DNA of 36,012 nt from assembly GCA_027012955.1 (NCBI GenBank), contig JALUYL010000077.1, positions 1-36,012 on the forward strand. The letters are read 5' to 3'. This document shows, one piece after another, positions 1 through 6,878 of the stretch (position 1 is its first letter; the number at the start of each line of letters is the position of its first letter). The translations under genes were made by a program, and so were the position numbers. The notes under the pieces are model-generated. The model saw only the letters and a list, made by a program, of their open reading frames with translations. It was not told the origin of the DNA and did no database searches. This DNA comes from Sulfurovum sp. (GTDB taxonomy: Bacteria; Campylobacterota; Campylobacteria; Campylobacterales; Sulfurovaceae).

Positions 1-64
1 CAGAGATTTTACCTTGTAATGATTTTTTTAAGCTCAAAAATTACTATGAGGAAAAATTAGTCAC

Positions 65-496
65 TTGGGTGGGTTTGAATTTGCAAGTGGCTCTAAAGAA
101 AAATATTTAGCAAAAGAGATTGGGGAAAATTATAAATTTTTGATGGAAGACACACAACAATATATTAACATCTATCAGAATAGTTTGTATCAAAAAATGT
201 TTAACGCAATGAAAAAAGAGACACCCGAGGCAATAGATATTTATGAAGAAGAGATAACTAAAATGAGAAAATCACATAGGGGTAGTATAAATAGTATTCA
301 TTTTATTGCAAGTTCTCTATGGATAAAAATAAAAAGTTTATTAGGCGTGGAAATCAAAGATTTTGGCTATGTTTCAAAATATATAGCACATAATTTAGTT
401 TACGTAGCAACGCCTAAATTGGCACAGACATATAAAGATTATCTCCAGCATATAGAAGAGAATAAATCTTTTTTGAAAAAATTAAAAACTTTATAA
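65..496 (+). CDS. Hypothetical protein, N-terminus probably frameshifted or truncated
   Basis: The 143-residue open frame begins at a TTG with no well-placed ribosome binding site and no in-frame ATG near its start. I do not recognise the family. The protein is mixed charged/aromatic, with no signal peptide and no clear membrane segment. Upstream, a different frame (positions 3-68) reads in a coding-like way (NDFFKLKNYYEEKLVTW) and would join this one after a one-base slip near 66-75. The gene may therefore be an interrupted copy whose 5' part lies outside the window. It sits at the head of an A+T-rich accessory stretch with two toxin-antitoxin-like pairs. That the frame is coding is moderately supported by its length and composition; no function is claimed. 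Confidence 0.4.
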   Translation: MGGFEFASGSKEKYLAKEIGENYKFLMEDTQQYINIYQNSLYQKMFNAMKKETPEAIDIYEEEITKMRKSHRGSINSIHFIASSLWIKIKSLLGVEIKDFGYVSKYIAHNLVYVATPKLAQTYKDYLQHIEENKSFLKKLKTL

Positions 497-517
497 ATAT
501 GTTGTGAAATTTAGAGG

Positions 518-557
518 ATAGGTGTCAGGTGAACGTAATCGTAGCCAAAACACCTAT
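518..557. repeat. Inverted repeat ATAGGTGT...ACACCTAT
   Basis: An 8-bp perfect inverted repeat (518-525 and 550-557) encloses 24 bases, between the first ORF and the promoter of the DUF4258 gene. No T-run follows, so it is not a good terminator. It may be a degraded palindromic element or an operator. Confidence 0.35.
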
Positions 558-567
558 TAAATTATCT

Positions 568-596
568 TTGACAATTTTTCTTTGCTTGGTTATAAT
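568..596 (+). promoter_or_regulatory. Consensus sigma-70 promoter TTGACA-17-TATAAT for the DUF4258/DUF2283 pair
   Basis: TTGACA at 568-573 and TATAAT at 591-596 match consensus perfectly, with a 17-base spacer. The -10 box ends 6 bases before the ATG at 603. Transcription would therefore start at or next to the A of the start codon, which predicts a leaderless message. Such a perfect promoter stands out here, because most other promoters in this window show only a -10 box. Confidence 0.8.
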
Positions 597-602
597 GTAT
601 CA

Positions 603-848
603 ATGAAATACAGATTAAGCAAACATGCTATAGACGTGATGAAAGCCAGAAATATCAATGAAGATTGGGTAGAGTATACAGTAGATAATCCATCTTTAAA
701 GGTAGTTAAAGCACCCAATGAAGTGCAGTTGTTTTCAACTATAGAAGCCTATGAAAAGAGATGTCTTAAAGTTGTCATAAATCCCATATCTATGGTGATT
801 ATAACTGTCTACTTTGATAGAAACATGAGAAAGAAAGGTTGCAAATGA
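603..848 (+). CDS. DUF4258 domain protein, putative toxin of a toxin-antitoxin-like pair
   Basis: This 81-residue protein (MKYRLSKHAIDVMKARNI...) has the DUF4258 look: an N-terminal SKHA..RM/VKARNI helix, the W(V/I)E.(T/A)(V/I)..P element, and a C-terminal strand pair ending VINP....IITVYFDR. DUF4258 proteins are small and RelE-like in size, and often sit beside DUF2283 proteins; a toxin role is inferred, not shown. The ATG at 603 is chosen over the TTG at 582 in the ORF track because that TTG lies between the -35 and -10 of a perfect promoter. The stop overlaps the next gene's start (ATGA at 845-848), so translation is probably coupled. Confidence 0.72.
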   Translation: MKYRLSKHAIDVMKARNINEDWVEYTVDNPSLKVVKAPNEVQLFSTIEAYEKRCLKVVINPISMVIITVYFDRNMRKKGCK

Positions 849-1042
849 AAATTATATATGATAATGAAACAGATAGTATCTATGTTCAATTTACAAATGA
901 TACCGTGGTGGAGAGCGAAGAAAAAGAGAATGGAACGATAGTGGACTATAATGCAAACGATGAAATAGTAGCCGTCGAAGTATTAAATGTAAAAACAAAC
1001 CCCTATGAGATAGATATACCTACCGTACTAAAGAGTGCATAG
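845..1042 (+). CDS. DUF2283 domain protein, putative antitoxin or partner
   Basis: This 65-residue protein matches DUF2283: the start MKIIYDNETDSIYVQF and the conserved pattern E....GTIVDYN..DEIVAVEVLN. The ATG at 845 overlaps the DUF4258 stop by ATGA and has AAAGG about 7 bases upstream; the ORF-track TTG at 839 is not needed. DUF2283 is a small beta-rich domain with no known catalytic activity. Its tight coupling to DUF4258 suggests the two act together, by analogy with toxin-antitoxin operons (inference). Both genes are A+T-rich and small, typical of mobile accessory cassettes. Confidence 0.72.
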   Translation: MKIIYDNETDSIYVQFTNDTVVESEEKENGTIVDYNANDEIVAVEVLNVKTNPYEIDIPTVLKSA

Positions 1043-1058
1043 AGATTTTCTCTTGGCT

Positions 1059-1087
1059 ATGTACAGGTTGTACATGGTAGAGTTTTT
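1059..1087 (+). terminator. Weak candidate terminator after the DUF2283 gene
   Basis: The stem ATGTACA/TGTACAT (1059-1065 and 1069-1075) has a 3-base loop and is followed, 7 bases later, by TTTTT. The stem is A+T-rich and the T-run is not adjacent, so the call is tentative. Confidence 0.35.
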
Positions 1088-1155
1088 AACTAAAATCTTT
1101 TCTATTTTGTTAGCCCTTACGGCGAGATTTTGATTCTATACATATTGCCTTACGT

Positions 1156-1176
1156 GGTTGGTGTGACCAACCCTAC
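1156..1176 (-). repeat. GTAG-headed hairpin element (REP-like unit 1)
   Basis: Read on the minus strand: GTAG, then GGTTGGT-CAC-ACCAACC, a perfect 7-bp stem with a 3-base loop. It lies in the 208-bp spacer ahead of the PIN toxin-antitoxin promoter. The GTAG-plus-stem layout matches the other units listed below. Confidence 0.65.
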
Positions 1177-1189
1177 GGATACTAAAGCA

Positions 1190-1244
1190 TTGACATTTTA
1201 TTGTTTATGTCGTATAATAAATAAAATACTATACGATAAAGGAG
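1190..1244 (+). promoter_or_regulatory. Consensus promoter, candidate operator and RBS of the PIN toxin-antitoxin operon
   Basis: TTGACA (1190-1195), a 17-base spacer and TATAAT (1213-1218) form a perfect sigma-70 promoter. An inverted repeat CGTATA...TATACG (1211-1216 and 1230-1235) overlaps the -10 box and the start site, where an autorepressing antitoxin would bind (inference). AAAGGAG at 1238-1244 sits 6 bases before the ATG at 1251. Confidence 0.75.
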
Positions 1245-1250
1245 TTTTTT

Positions 1251-1490
1251 ATGACCTCAAAAATTACACTATATTCAGAAAAATACCTCATAGAACAGAT
1301 GAAAATTTATGCAAAAGAGCAGAATACTTCAGTGTCTAAAATAGTTAATGAATTTTTTATGAACCTTTTAGAATCAAGAAAATATGAACAACCCAAAAGT
1401 AAGATTACTGACGGACTTGTGGGGCGATTGGATGGTGCTAATGTAGATGAAAAAAGTTACAAAGAGTACTTAACGAAGAAATATCTATGA
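1251..1490 (+). CDS. Ribbon-helix-helix-like antitoxin (DUF6364-type) of a PIN toxin pair
   Basis: This 79-residue protein starts MTSKITLYSEKYLIEQMKIYAKEQNTSVSKIVNEFF, the pattern of an Arc/MetJ-type DNA-binding fold: a strand (KITLYSE), a helix (YLIEQMKIYAKEQ), a turn (NTS) and a second helix (VSKIVNEFF). The C-terminal half (DEKSYKEYLTKKYL) would be the toxin-binding tail. It has a strong RBS (AAAGGAG) and its stop overlaps the PIN gene start by ATGA. Antitoxins of this type neutralise the PIN nuclease and repress their own promoter; the inverted repeat across the -10 box is a natural target. The ORF-track frame at 1130-1339 is a shadow. Confidence 0.8.
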   Translation: MTSKITLYSEKYLIEQMKIYAKEQNTSVSKIVNEFFMNLLESRKYEQPKSKITDGLVGRLDGANVDEKSYKEYLTKKYL

Positions 1491-1906
1491 AAATCTTACT
1501 TGATACCAATGTTGTGCTTGACTTACTTTTAGCACGTGAACCTTTTGTTACGTATGCGAGAGAGATATTTGTTTTGATTGAAAATACTGAGATAGAGGGG
1601 TACTTGTGTGCCAATTCTGTAACTACATTGCATTATCTGATAGGAAGAGAAAAAAATAAAGAAGAAGCAGACGAGATAATATCTGAACTGTTATCACTCT
1701 TTGAAGTAACACTGGTCGACAAAAAGGTACTCACTGAAGCCACAACAAATAATGGTATAGATTATGAAGATAGTGTCATCTATACTTCGGCATTTCATCA
1801 TGATGTAGAGATTATTGTCACAAGAGATAAAAAAGGATTTCAGAACTCTAAAATATCTATACTGACACCCCAAGAATTTTTAGCATTTTGGTTAACGAAA
1901 AAATAG
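1487..1906 (+). CDS. PIN-domain toxin (VapC-type ribonuclease)
   Basis: This 139-residue protein is a full PIN domain. MKILLDTNVVLDLLLAREP carries the first acidic residues (D6 in LLDTN, D12). E..G...A.SVTTLHYL carries the helix with the mid-domain acidic residue, and the later acidic pair sits in NGIDYEDSVIYTSA, followed by VEIIVTRDKKGF. PIN toxins are Mg-dependent endoribonucleases that cleave tRNA or rRNA; the target here cannot be read from sequence. The start codon lies inside the antitoxin stop (ATGA), ensuring that the antitoxin is translated first. All acidic positions I expect are present, so it should be active. Confidence 0.87.
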   Translation: MKILLDTNVVLDLLLAREPFVTYAREIFVLIENTEIEGYLCANSVTTLHYLIGREKNKEEADEIISELLSLFEVTLVDKKVLTEATTNNGIDYEDSVIYTSAFHHDVEIIVTRDKKGFQNSKISILTPQEFLAFWLTKK

Positions 1907-1934
1907 GTAAAATATTTAAAAAAAGGAAAACGCT

Positions 1935-2822
1935 ATGAAAATTATCAAATTATTTTTACTTCTTAGTTTGGGAGTGTGTGCATCTTTCAAGTTAGATGTT
2001 CCAAAGAGCATTGATGTCTCAGAGCTTGAAGCAATAGTGAAAAATGGTTGGAATGAAGATAATAAGACTTTGAATAATTTGATTGTTTCTAATGTTGAAC
2101 GGATGATGCCTATAATTTTAGAGAAAATAAAAAAGCCCGTTTTAAAAGGTATAATTACAGAAAAAGATTCTTTCCCTATCTCAAGAATATTGCTGAGTAG
2201 AGACGATTACTCATTACTATTTGCGTATTGCAAATATCTAGAATTTAATAACGAAATAGATAGAGCATTAAATTTATATATAAAGAGTTTAGTTGGACTC
2301 AATAATATGGAAGAGAAAACAATGCTTAGTGCGATATTTCATTTAGTTATTGAAGGGATGATTGTTGATAATTTAAAGAGAAATACTATGGTGATGTCTA
2401 AGTTAGAGTATGCAAAATTAGAAAAGATATTAATCTTAAATACGGATATATTAAGAGATGCTTTAAGAGAAGAACAAAAAAATATGATAGAAATATTAAC
2501 TTTAAATGCAAAATTACCAAAAGAAATATTGGTTTTACTCCGTAAATATAGTAATGGCTACATTAAAGCATATATAAGTATAAAGAATAAAAAAGAACTT
2601 ACTAAAATTGAAAAAATATTTAATAAGGACAAGAAAGAAATTGAAGCAAAATATTATAATTGGACAGAAAAAAATATTATTCCAAAGGATATTGATAGAG
2701 ATGAACTCATAGCATCAATTATCTTTTTTACTGGATTACCAGGATTTAGACTTATTGAAGATGTTTGGAATAATATAGTGAGAAATAAGAAATTATTAGA
2801 TGCTTTACAGCAAAGAATTTAG
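1935..2822 (+). CDS. Secreted or periplasmic protein of unknown function
   Basis: This 295-residue, Lys/Ile-rich, mostly helical protein starts MKIIKLFLLLSLGVCASFKLD, a short basic n-region and hydrophobic core typical of a Sec signal peptide. The LGVC sequence is not a good lipobox (Val at -1), so signal peptidase I cleavage near CAS is more likely. I recognise no domain. The middle (about 85-135) has TPR-like helix spacing (YCKYLEFNNEIDRALNLYIKSL), which is weak evidence. It follows the PIN toxin by 28 bp, with its own A-rich leader, and overlaps the 3' end of bioD by 18 bp tail-to-tail. Its low GC matches the preceding accessory genes rather than the core genes after it. Confidence 0.6.
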   Translation: MKIIKLFLLLSLGVCASFKLDVPKSIDVSELEAIVKNGWNEDNKTLNNLIVSNVERMMPIILEKIKKPVLKGIITEKDSFPISRILLSRDDYSLLFAYCKYLEFNNEIDRALNLYIKSLVGLNNMEEKTMLSAIFHLVIEGMIVDNLKRNTMVMSKLEYAKLEKILILNTDILRDALREEQKNMIEILTLNAKLPKEILVLLRKYSNGYIKAYISIKNKKELTKIEKIFNKDKKEIEAKYYNWTEKNIIPKDIDRDELIASIIFFTGLPGFRLIEDVWNNIVRNKKLLDALQQRI

Positions 2823-3440
2823 CTGGTATTTTAACCCATCTTCTACACTCCACCAGCCCTCAAACACAGCATCATAATAAGGCTGTGTTACTTTTACAAA
2901 ATCTTCTCTGTCTTCATACAAATTCACACACCAGTCAAAGTCAATATTTCGTGCTTTAAGTGCTTCTATGGAGAGCATGGTATCGTTGATGCAACCCAAA
3001 CGGCTTGGGGCGACGAGTAGGGTTTTGATGTTTAGTTCTTGTATGAGGTCTAGCATGGTGTAGTCTTTGGTGATGGGAACGAGTAAGCCTCCTGCACCTT
3101 CGACTAAAAGTATGTCACAAAGTTTGGAGAGAGTGTGGTACTTTTCTATGATTTTTTCTATCTTAATAGTGTGTTTTATGTCTGCACAAAAAGGTGCTGC
3201 GGGTAGAGCAAAGGTGTAAGCGGTGATGTCCAGTGGGTTGAGGTCTTTAAAGTTCTCATTAACCTTTTGGCAAGCTTCAAGTAGTATAGTGGCATCAGGA
3301 GCTGTATGGGTTACGCCTGTTTCTATGGGTTTATAGACCCCCACCTTTAAACCTTTTGAAGCAAGAGCTTCTATGAGCTGTAGTGTGGTGTGCGTTTTAC
3401 CTACATTGGTACCCGTAGCGGTGATGAAAAGTGACGTCAT
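2805..3440 (-). CDS. bioD: Dethiobiotin synthetase
   Basis: This 211-residue, cytosolic enzyme makes dethiobiotin from 7,8-diaminopelargonic acid, CO2 and ATP, the penultimate step of biotin synthesis. The P-loop is TGTNVGKT at residues 9-16. The other BioD signatures are GVYKPIETG, VEGAGGLLVP and a C-terminal nucleotide-binding region containing NLY. The ATG at 3440 is chosen over the TTG at 3446 because AGGAA sits 6 bases upstream and the protein then starts MTSLFITATGTN, as in other BioD proteins. It is transcribed away from clpS from a shared 70-bp spacer. No other bio gene is in the window. Confidence 0.93.
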   Translation of the reverse strand: MTSLFITATGTNVGKTHTTLQLIEALASKGLKVGVYKPIETGVTHTAPDATILLEACQKVNENFKDLNPLDITAYTFALPAAPFCADIKHTIKIEKIIEKYHTLSKLCDILLVEGAGGLLVPITKDYTMLDLIQELNIKTLLVAPSRLGCINDTMLSIEALKARNIDFDWCVNLYEDREDFVKVTQPYYDAVFEGWWSVEDGLKYQLNSLL

Positions 3441-3462
3441 ACACAATTCCTATACATTTTTT

Positions 3463-3505
3463 GATACAATTATAGTAGAAATAGATAGATAAACAAATTT
3501 AAGGA
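3463..3505. promoter_or_regulatory. Divergent promoter region of bioD and clpS
   Basis: On the minus strand TATAAT at 3474-3469 would start a roughly 22-base leader for bioD. On the plus strand GATACAAT (3463-3470) or TATAGT (3471-3476) serves clpS. The two -10 boxes overlap, so the promoters should compete. AAGGA at 3501-3505 supports the clpS TTG start. Confidence 0.55.
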
Positions 3506-3511
3506 TATAGA

Positions 3512-3811
3512 TTGCCAAAGTTTGAAGAAGAATTAGAGCTAGCCTTGGAGCTTGAAGAGCCACAAATGTTTAAAGTGTTGTTGCACAATGATGACTATAC
3601 GAGTATGGATTTTGTGGTCGATATATTGACGGGTGTTTTCCATAAGAGTTTCGCACAAGCAGAGCAGATTATGTTGCAGATACATGAAAAAGGCAAAGCG
3701 ATTTGTGGTGTGTACTCTTTTGAGATAGCACAAACCAAAGCACAACAGGTAAAGCAAAAAGCAAAACAAAATGAGTTTCCACTTTTGGCGACTATTGAAG
3801 AAGATGCATAA
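3512..3811 (+). CDS. clpS: ATP-dependent Clp protease adaptor ClpS
   Basis: ClpS binds proteins bearing a destabilising N-terminal residue and hands them to ClpA. This 99-residue protein has the family core: FKVLLHNDDYTSMDFVVDIL (N-degron pocket residues N..D/DYT/M.FV) and the LQIHEKGKAICGVYSFEIAQTKA helix-strand segment with the conserved H and K. The N-terminal extension of about 17 residues is acidic (EEELELALELEEP), as usual for the ClpA-engaging tail. The start is TTG with AAGGA 6 bases upstream; no in-frame ATG is available. It lies 9 bp before clpA, a single transcription unit. Confidence 0.93.
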   Translation: MPKFEEELELALELEEPQMFKVLLHNDDYTSMDFVVDILTGVFHKSFAQAEQIMLQIHEKGKAICGVYSFEIAQTKAQQVKQKAKQNEFPLLATIEEDA

Positions 3812-3820
3812 AGGATTAGT

Positions 3821-6010
3821 ATGATTAGTATAGCACTTAACGATGTATTTAAAGAAGCGGTAGGGTATGCGAAAGAGAACAGACATGAGTACTTGACAGT
3901 TGAGCACCTTTTCCTGTCTATCGTGCGAAGTGAAGCGGGTAAAGAGATACTCTCTTTGCTTGATGCAAATTTAGCGAACCTTGAAGCAGGGATACAAGAG
4001 CATATCACTAAGACGATACCTTCACTTAAAGAAGCGGTAGAGCCTTTTGAAACGGTGGCACTCTCTCGTGCCATTAATGATATGATGACACATATACATA
4101 GCTCAGGACGTACAGAAGCTACCATAGGCGATATGATAGCGGCTATTTTTATGCAAGAACACTCGTATGCGGTGTACCTTATGAAAAAAGAGGGTATCGC
4201 CCGTGTAGATGTGCTTGAGGTGATTTCTCATCGTTATGACAAACCACAGGTAGACTCAGATGAGGCTAAAGCTGAAGAGACTTTGCTTGACCAGTTTACT
4301 ATGGAGCTTGTGGCGTTAGCCAAAACAGGGAAGATAGACCCAGTAGTAGGTCGCGTAGATGAGATAGAACGTGTCATGCAGACACTCTGTCGCCGTAAAA
4401 AGAACAATCCTCTGCTTGTCGGAGAACCAGGTGTGGGTAAAACAGCCATCGCTGAAGGACTTGCACTTCGCATCTGCGAAGACGATGTACCAGATGTACT
4501 GAAAGGCTCAAGAGTTTATGCACTTGACATGGGTGCTTTGGTAGCAGGTACAAAATACAGAGGTGACTTTGAAAAACGTCTCAAAGGTATCATCAAAGAG
4601 CTTTCGCATCAAGATGAAGCCATACTTTTTATAGATGAGATTCATACGATGGTAGGTGCAGGGGCAACGAGTGGGGGAAGTATGGATGCTTCTAACTTAC
4701 TCAAGCCAGCACTCGCTCGTGGTGACTTGAAATGTATAGGTGCAACGACCTACCAAGAATACAGAAACTTCTTTGACAAAGATAAGGCTCTTAGCCGTAG
4801 ATTTGCAAAGATAGATGTAGAAGAGCCTAGCAAAGAAGATACCTTTACCATACTAAAGGGGATTCAGCATAAGTATGAAGATTATCATCATATTACATTT
4901 ACAGACGAAGCATTGGAGTCTGCGATAGACCTGTCGGTAAAATATCTTCACGATAGATTTTTACCAGATAAAGCGATGGATATCATCGATGAGGTGGGTG
5001 CGTCATTTATGCTTAGAGGGCAGAGTAATGTAACCGTAAAGCCAAAAGATATCGAAATGTCAGTGGCTAAGATGATGAAGTTGCCATCTACTGTGATAGG
5101 TACAGACGATACCAAGAAGTTGAAAAATTTAGAAAAAGATCTCTCTTCACATATCATAGGGCAAGATGAGGCGATAAAAGCACTCTCAACTGCTATAAAA
5201 CGCTCTTATGCAGGGCTTAATGGCGAAGATAGACCGATAGGTTCTTTCTTGTTTGTAGGCCCAACGGGTGTAGGTAAAACAGCTTTGGCAACACAGCTTG
5301 CAAAGACCATGCATGTACACTTTGAGAGACTGGATATGTCTGAGTATATGGAGCCACATACTATCTCCAGACTTGTAGGAGCACCTCCTGGGTATGTGGG
5401 GTATGAACAAGGTGGATTGCTTACAGAGATGATAAAAAAACATCCACATACGGTGTTGCTTCTTGATGAGATAGAAAAAGCGCATCCTGACATTATGAAT
5501 ATCTTACTTCAGGTGATGGATGGCGCAAAACTGACAGACAACAATGGTGTGGTGAGTGACTTTAAAAATGTCATTCTCATTATGACCTCTAACATAGGTA
5601 CCAAAGAAGCCAATGTGATGGGCTTCGAGAAAGATACTTCTTCTAAAACTGATAAAGCACTGGCTGCATTTTTCTCTCCAGAGTTTAGAAACCGTCTTAG
5701 CGGTACTATAACCTTTAATACACTCTCTTTAGATGTGTTAATGACCATTGTCGATAGAGAGATGGATAAAGTCAATGCACTTTTAACACCTAAAAAAGTG
5801 ACAGTCAAACTCAACAAAAAAGCTAAAGCATACCTTGCAAAAGAGGGCTATGATGAACGCTATGGTGCAAGACACATTGCCCGTGTGATAGATGAGAAAG
5901 TTAAAGAAGCACTTACTGATGAGATACTCTTTGGAAAACTCAAAAAAGGCGGCTCAGTTAAAGTGGGCTTGAAAAATGACACACTTAACTTTGAGTTTAC
6001 GAAGATATAG
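3821..6010 (+). CDS. clpA: ATP-dependent Clp protease ATP-binding subunit ClpA
   Basis: This 729-residue Hsp100/AAA+ unfoldase feeds substrates to ClpP. An N-domain (about 1-140, [27 protein letters not shown]) docks ClpS. The first AAA+ module has Walker A GEPGVGKT at 201-208 and Walker B ILFIDEIH. The second has Walker A GPTGVGKT at about 480-487, Walker [12 protein letters not shown], and the C-terminal [14 protein letters not shown] subdomain. At the place of the ClpP-docking IGL/IGF loop the protein reads VMGFEKD (residues 600-602 MGF), a variant tripeptide. It sits 9 bp after clpS and 6 bp before aat, so the three N-degron components are probably one operon. Confidence 0.96.
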   Translation: MISIALNDVFKEAVGYAKENRHEYLTVEHLFLSIVRSEAGKEILSLLDANLANLEAGIQEHITKTIPSLKEAVEPFETVALSRAINDMMTHIHSSGRTEATIGDMIAAIFMQEHSYAVYLMKKEGIARVDVLEVISHRYDKPQVDSDEAKAEETLLDQFTMELVALAKTGKIDPVVGRVDEIERVMQTLCRRKKNNPLLVGEPGVGKTAIAEGLALRICEDDVPDVLKGSRVYALDMGALVAGTKYRGDFEKRLKGIIKELSHQDEAILFIDEIHTMVGAGATSGGSMDASNLLKPALARGDLKCIGATTYQEYRNFFDKDKALSRRFAKIDVEEPSKEDTFTILKGIQHKYEDYHHITFTDEALESAIDLSVKYLHDRFLPDKAMDIIDEVGASFMLRGQSNVTVKPKDIEMSVAKMMKLPSTVIGTDDTKKLKNLEKDLSSHIIGQDEAIKALSTAIKRSYAGLNGEDRPIGSFLFVGPTGVGKTALATQLAKTMHVHFERLDMSEYMEPHTISRLVGAPPGYVGYEQGGLLTEMIKKHPHTVLLLDEIEKAHPDIMNILLQVMDGAKLTDNNGVVSDFKNVILIMTSNIGTKEANVMGFEKDTSSKTDKALAAFFSPEFRNRLSGTITFNTLSLDVLMTIVDREMDKVNALLTPKKVTVKLNKKAKAYLAKEGYDERYGARHIARVIDEKVKEALTDEILFGKLKKGGSVKVGLKNDTLNFEFTKI

Positions 6011-6016
6011 ATAGCG

Positions 6017-6757
6017 ATGGATGAAGCAACCCCAGAGGATTACTATGTCCCGCCTTTGAGTAAATACTCTTCTGCTTTTCCTGACCCACGTTATGCATCC
6101 GATGAAGGCTTGCTTGCTTACGGGGGTGATCTTAGCTCTCATAGACTTCTTTTTGCCTATAAAAAAGGGATATTCCCTTGGTACTCTGAAGGTGACCCGA
6201 TACTGTGGTGGTCACCCAATCCTAGACTTCTACTTTACCCCGATGCGTTTATAATGCGTAAATCTTTTAGAAGAGTGTTACGTTCTGGAAAATTTACAGT
6301 CACTTTTGATAAATATTTTTCAGAGGTCATTCACCATTGTGCCACAGTCCACAGAGAAGGGCAGGAAGCATCATGGATAGTCCCTGAAATTATTGAAGCT
6401 TATGTTAGATTGCATGAAGAGGGCTTCGGGCACTCTGTAGAGGTACATCTTGATGGAAAACTTGTAGGTGGATTGTACGGGTTGGCATTTGGAAAAGCCT
6501 TTTTTGGAGAGTCAATGTTCTCTTTAGTCTCAGATGCATCAAAAGTGGCATTTAAAGCACTAAGTGACGTTTTAGGAGACAGAGGTTATGATTTTATAGA
6601 CTGTCAAATGAAAACAGATCATATGGTAGGTTTAGGTGCCAAAGTTGTTGAGCGAGATATCTTTCTTGATGCGCTTGAAGAGGCTATCACTAAAGAGACG
6701 GACTTTGGTAAATGGCACGATTTTAAATGGACTTACCATGAACAGGACGATTTATGA
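6017..6757 (+). CDS. aat: Leucyl/phenylalanyl-tRNA-protein transferase
   Basis: Aat transfers Leu or Phe from aminoacyl-tRNA to the N-terminus of proteins that begin with Arg or Lys, creating the degron read by ClpS. This 246-residue protein shows the signature blocks FPDPRYASDEGLLAYGGDL, GIFPWYSEGDPILWWSPNPR, SWIVPEIIEAYVRLHEEGFGHSVE, GGLYGLAFGKAFFGESMFS and DFIDCQMKTDHMVGLGA. Its length is normal for the family (E. coli 234). The start is 6 bp after clpA. Its last codons and TGA stop (6755-6757) form one arm of a GTAG-headed hairpin, so a palindromic element has invaded the very end of the gene or defines it. Confidence 0.96.
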   Translation: MDEATPEDYYVPPLSKYSSAFPDPRYASDEGLLAYGGDLSSHRLLFAYKKGIFPWYSEGDPILWWSPNPRLLLYPDAFIMRKSFRRVLRSGKFTVTFDKYFSEVIHHCATVHREGQEASWIVPEIIEAYVRLHEEGFGHSVEVHLDGKLVGGLYGLAFGKAFFGESMFSLVSDASKVAFKALSDVLGDRGYDFIDCQMKTDHMVGLGAKVVERDIFLDALEEAITKETDFGKWHDFKWTYHEQDDL

Positions 6758-6848
6758 GCAAAGCTCTAAATCTACGCTGACGCTATGTCACACCTAAAGG
6801 TATACACTTCGATAACTTCAGCAGTTGGCTCATGTGACTGGTCACATA
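6750..6848. repeat. Composite palindromic repeat, copy A (GTAG hairpin plus ATGTGAC/GTCACAT hairpin)
   Basis: The first part, on the minus strand, is GTAG (6775-6772) followed by ATTTA-GAGC-TTT-GCTC-A-TAAAT (5+4 bp with one bulge), spanning the aat stop codon. A shared core CTACGCTGACGCT (6772-6784) follows. The second part is TTCAGCAGTTGGCTC then ATGTGAC-TG-GTCACAT, a perfect 7-bp stem (6832-6847). The same order of parts recurs at 21747-21824, with a compensatory change in the last stem. Confidence 0.75.
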
Positions 6849-6878
6849 TGAATTGAGAATTATTAAAAAGGGTAAAAG

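Noticed and set aside
582-602. TTG start of the 88-residue frame for the DUF4258 gene
   Set aside because: The codon lies between a perfect -35 and -10 and would not be transcribed; family homology begins at the ATG at 603.
1092-1131. AAAATCT...AGATTTT inverted repeat with a 26-base loop
   Set aside because: A+T-only stem with a long loop, expected by chance in such DNA.
1130-1339. 69-residue ORF overlapping the antitoxin
   Set aside because: Starts in repeat and promoter DNA, has no RBS and no family look; it is a shadow of the 1251-1490 gene.
3539-4125. Long minus-strand ORFs opposite clpS and clpA (122 and 176 residues)
   Set aside because: Antisense to well-supported genes, with Ser/Cys-rich low-quality translations typical of shadows.
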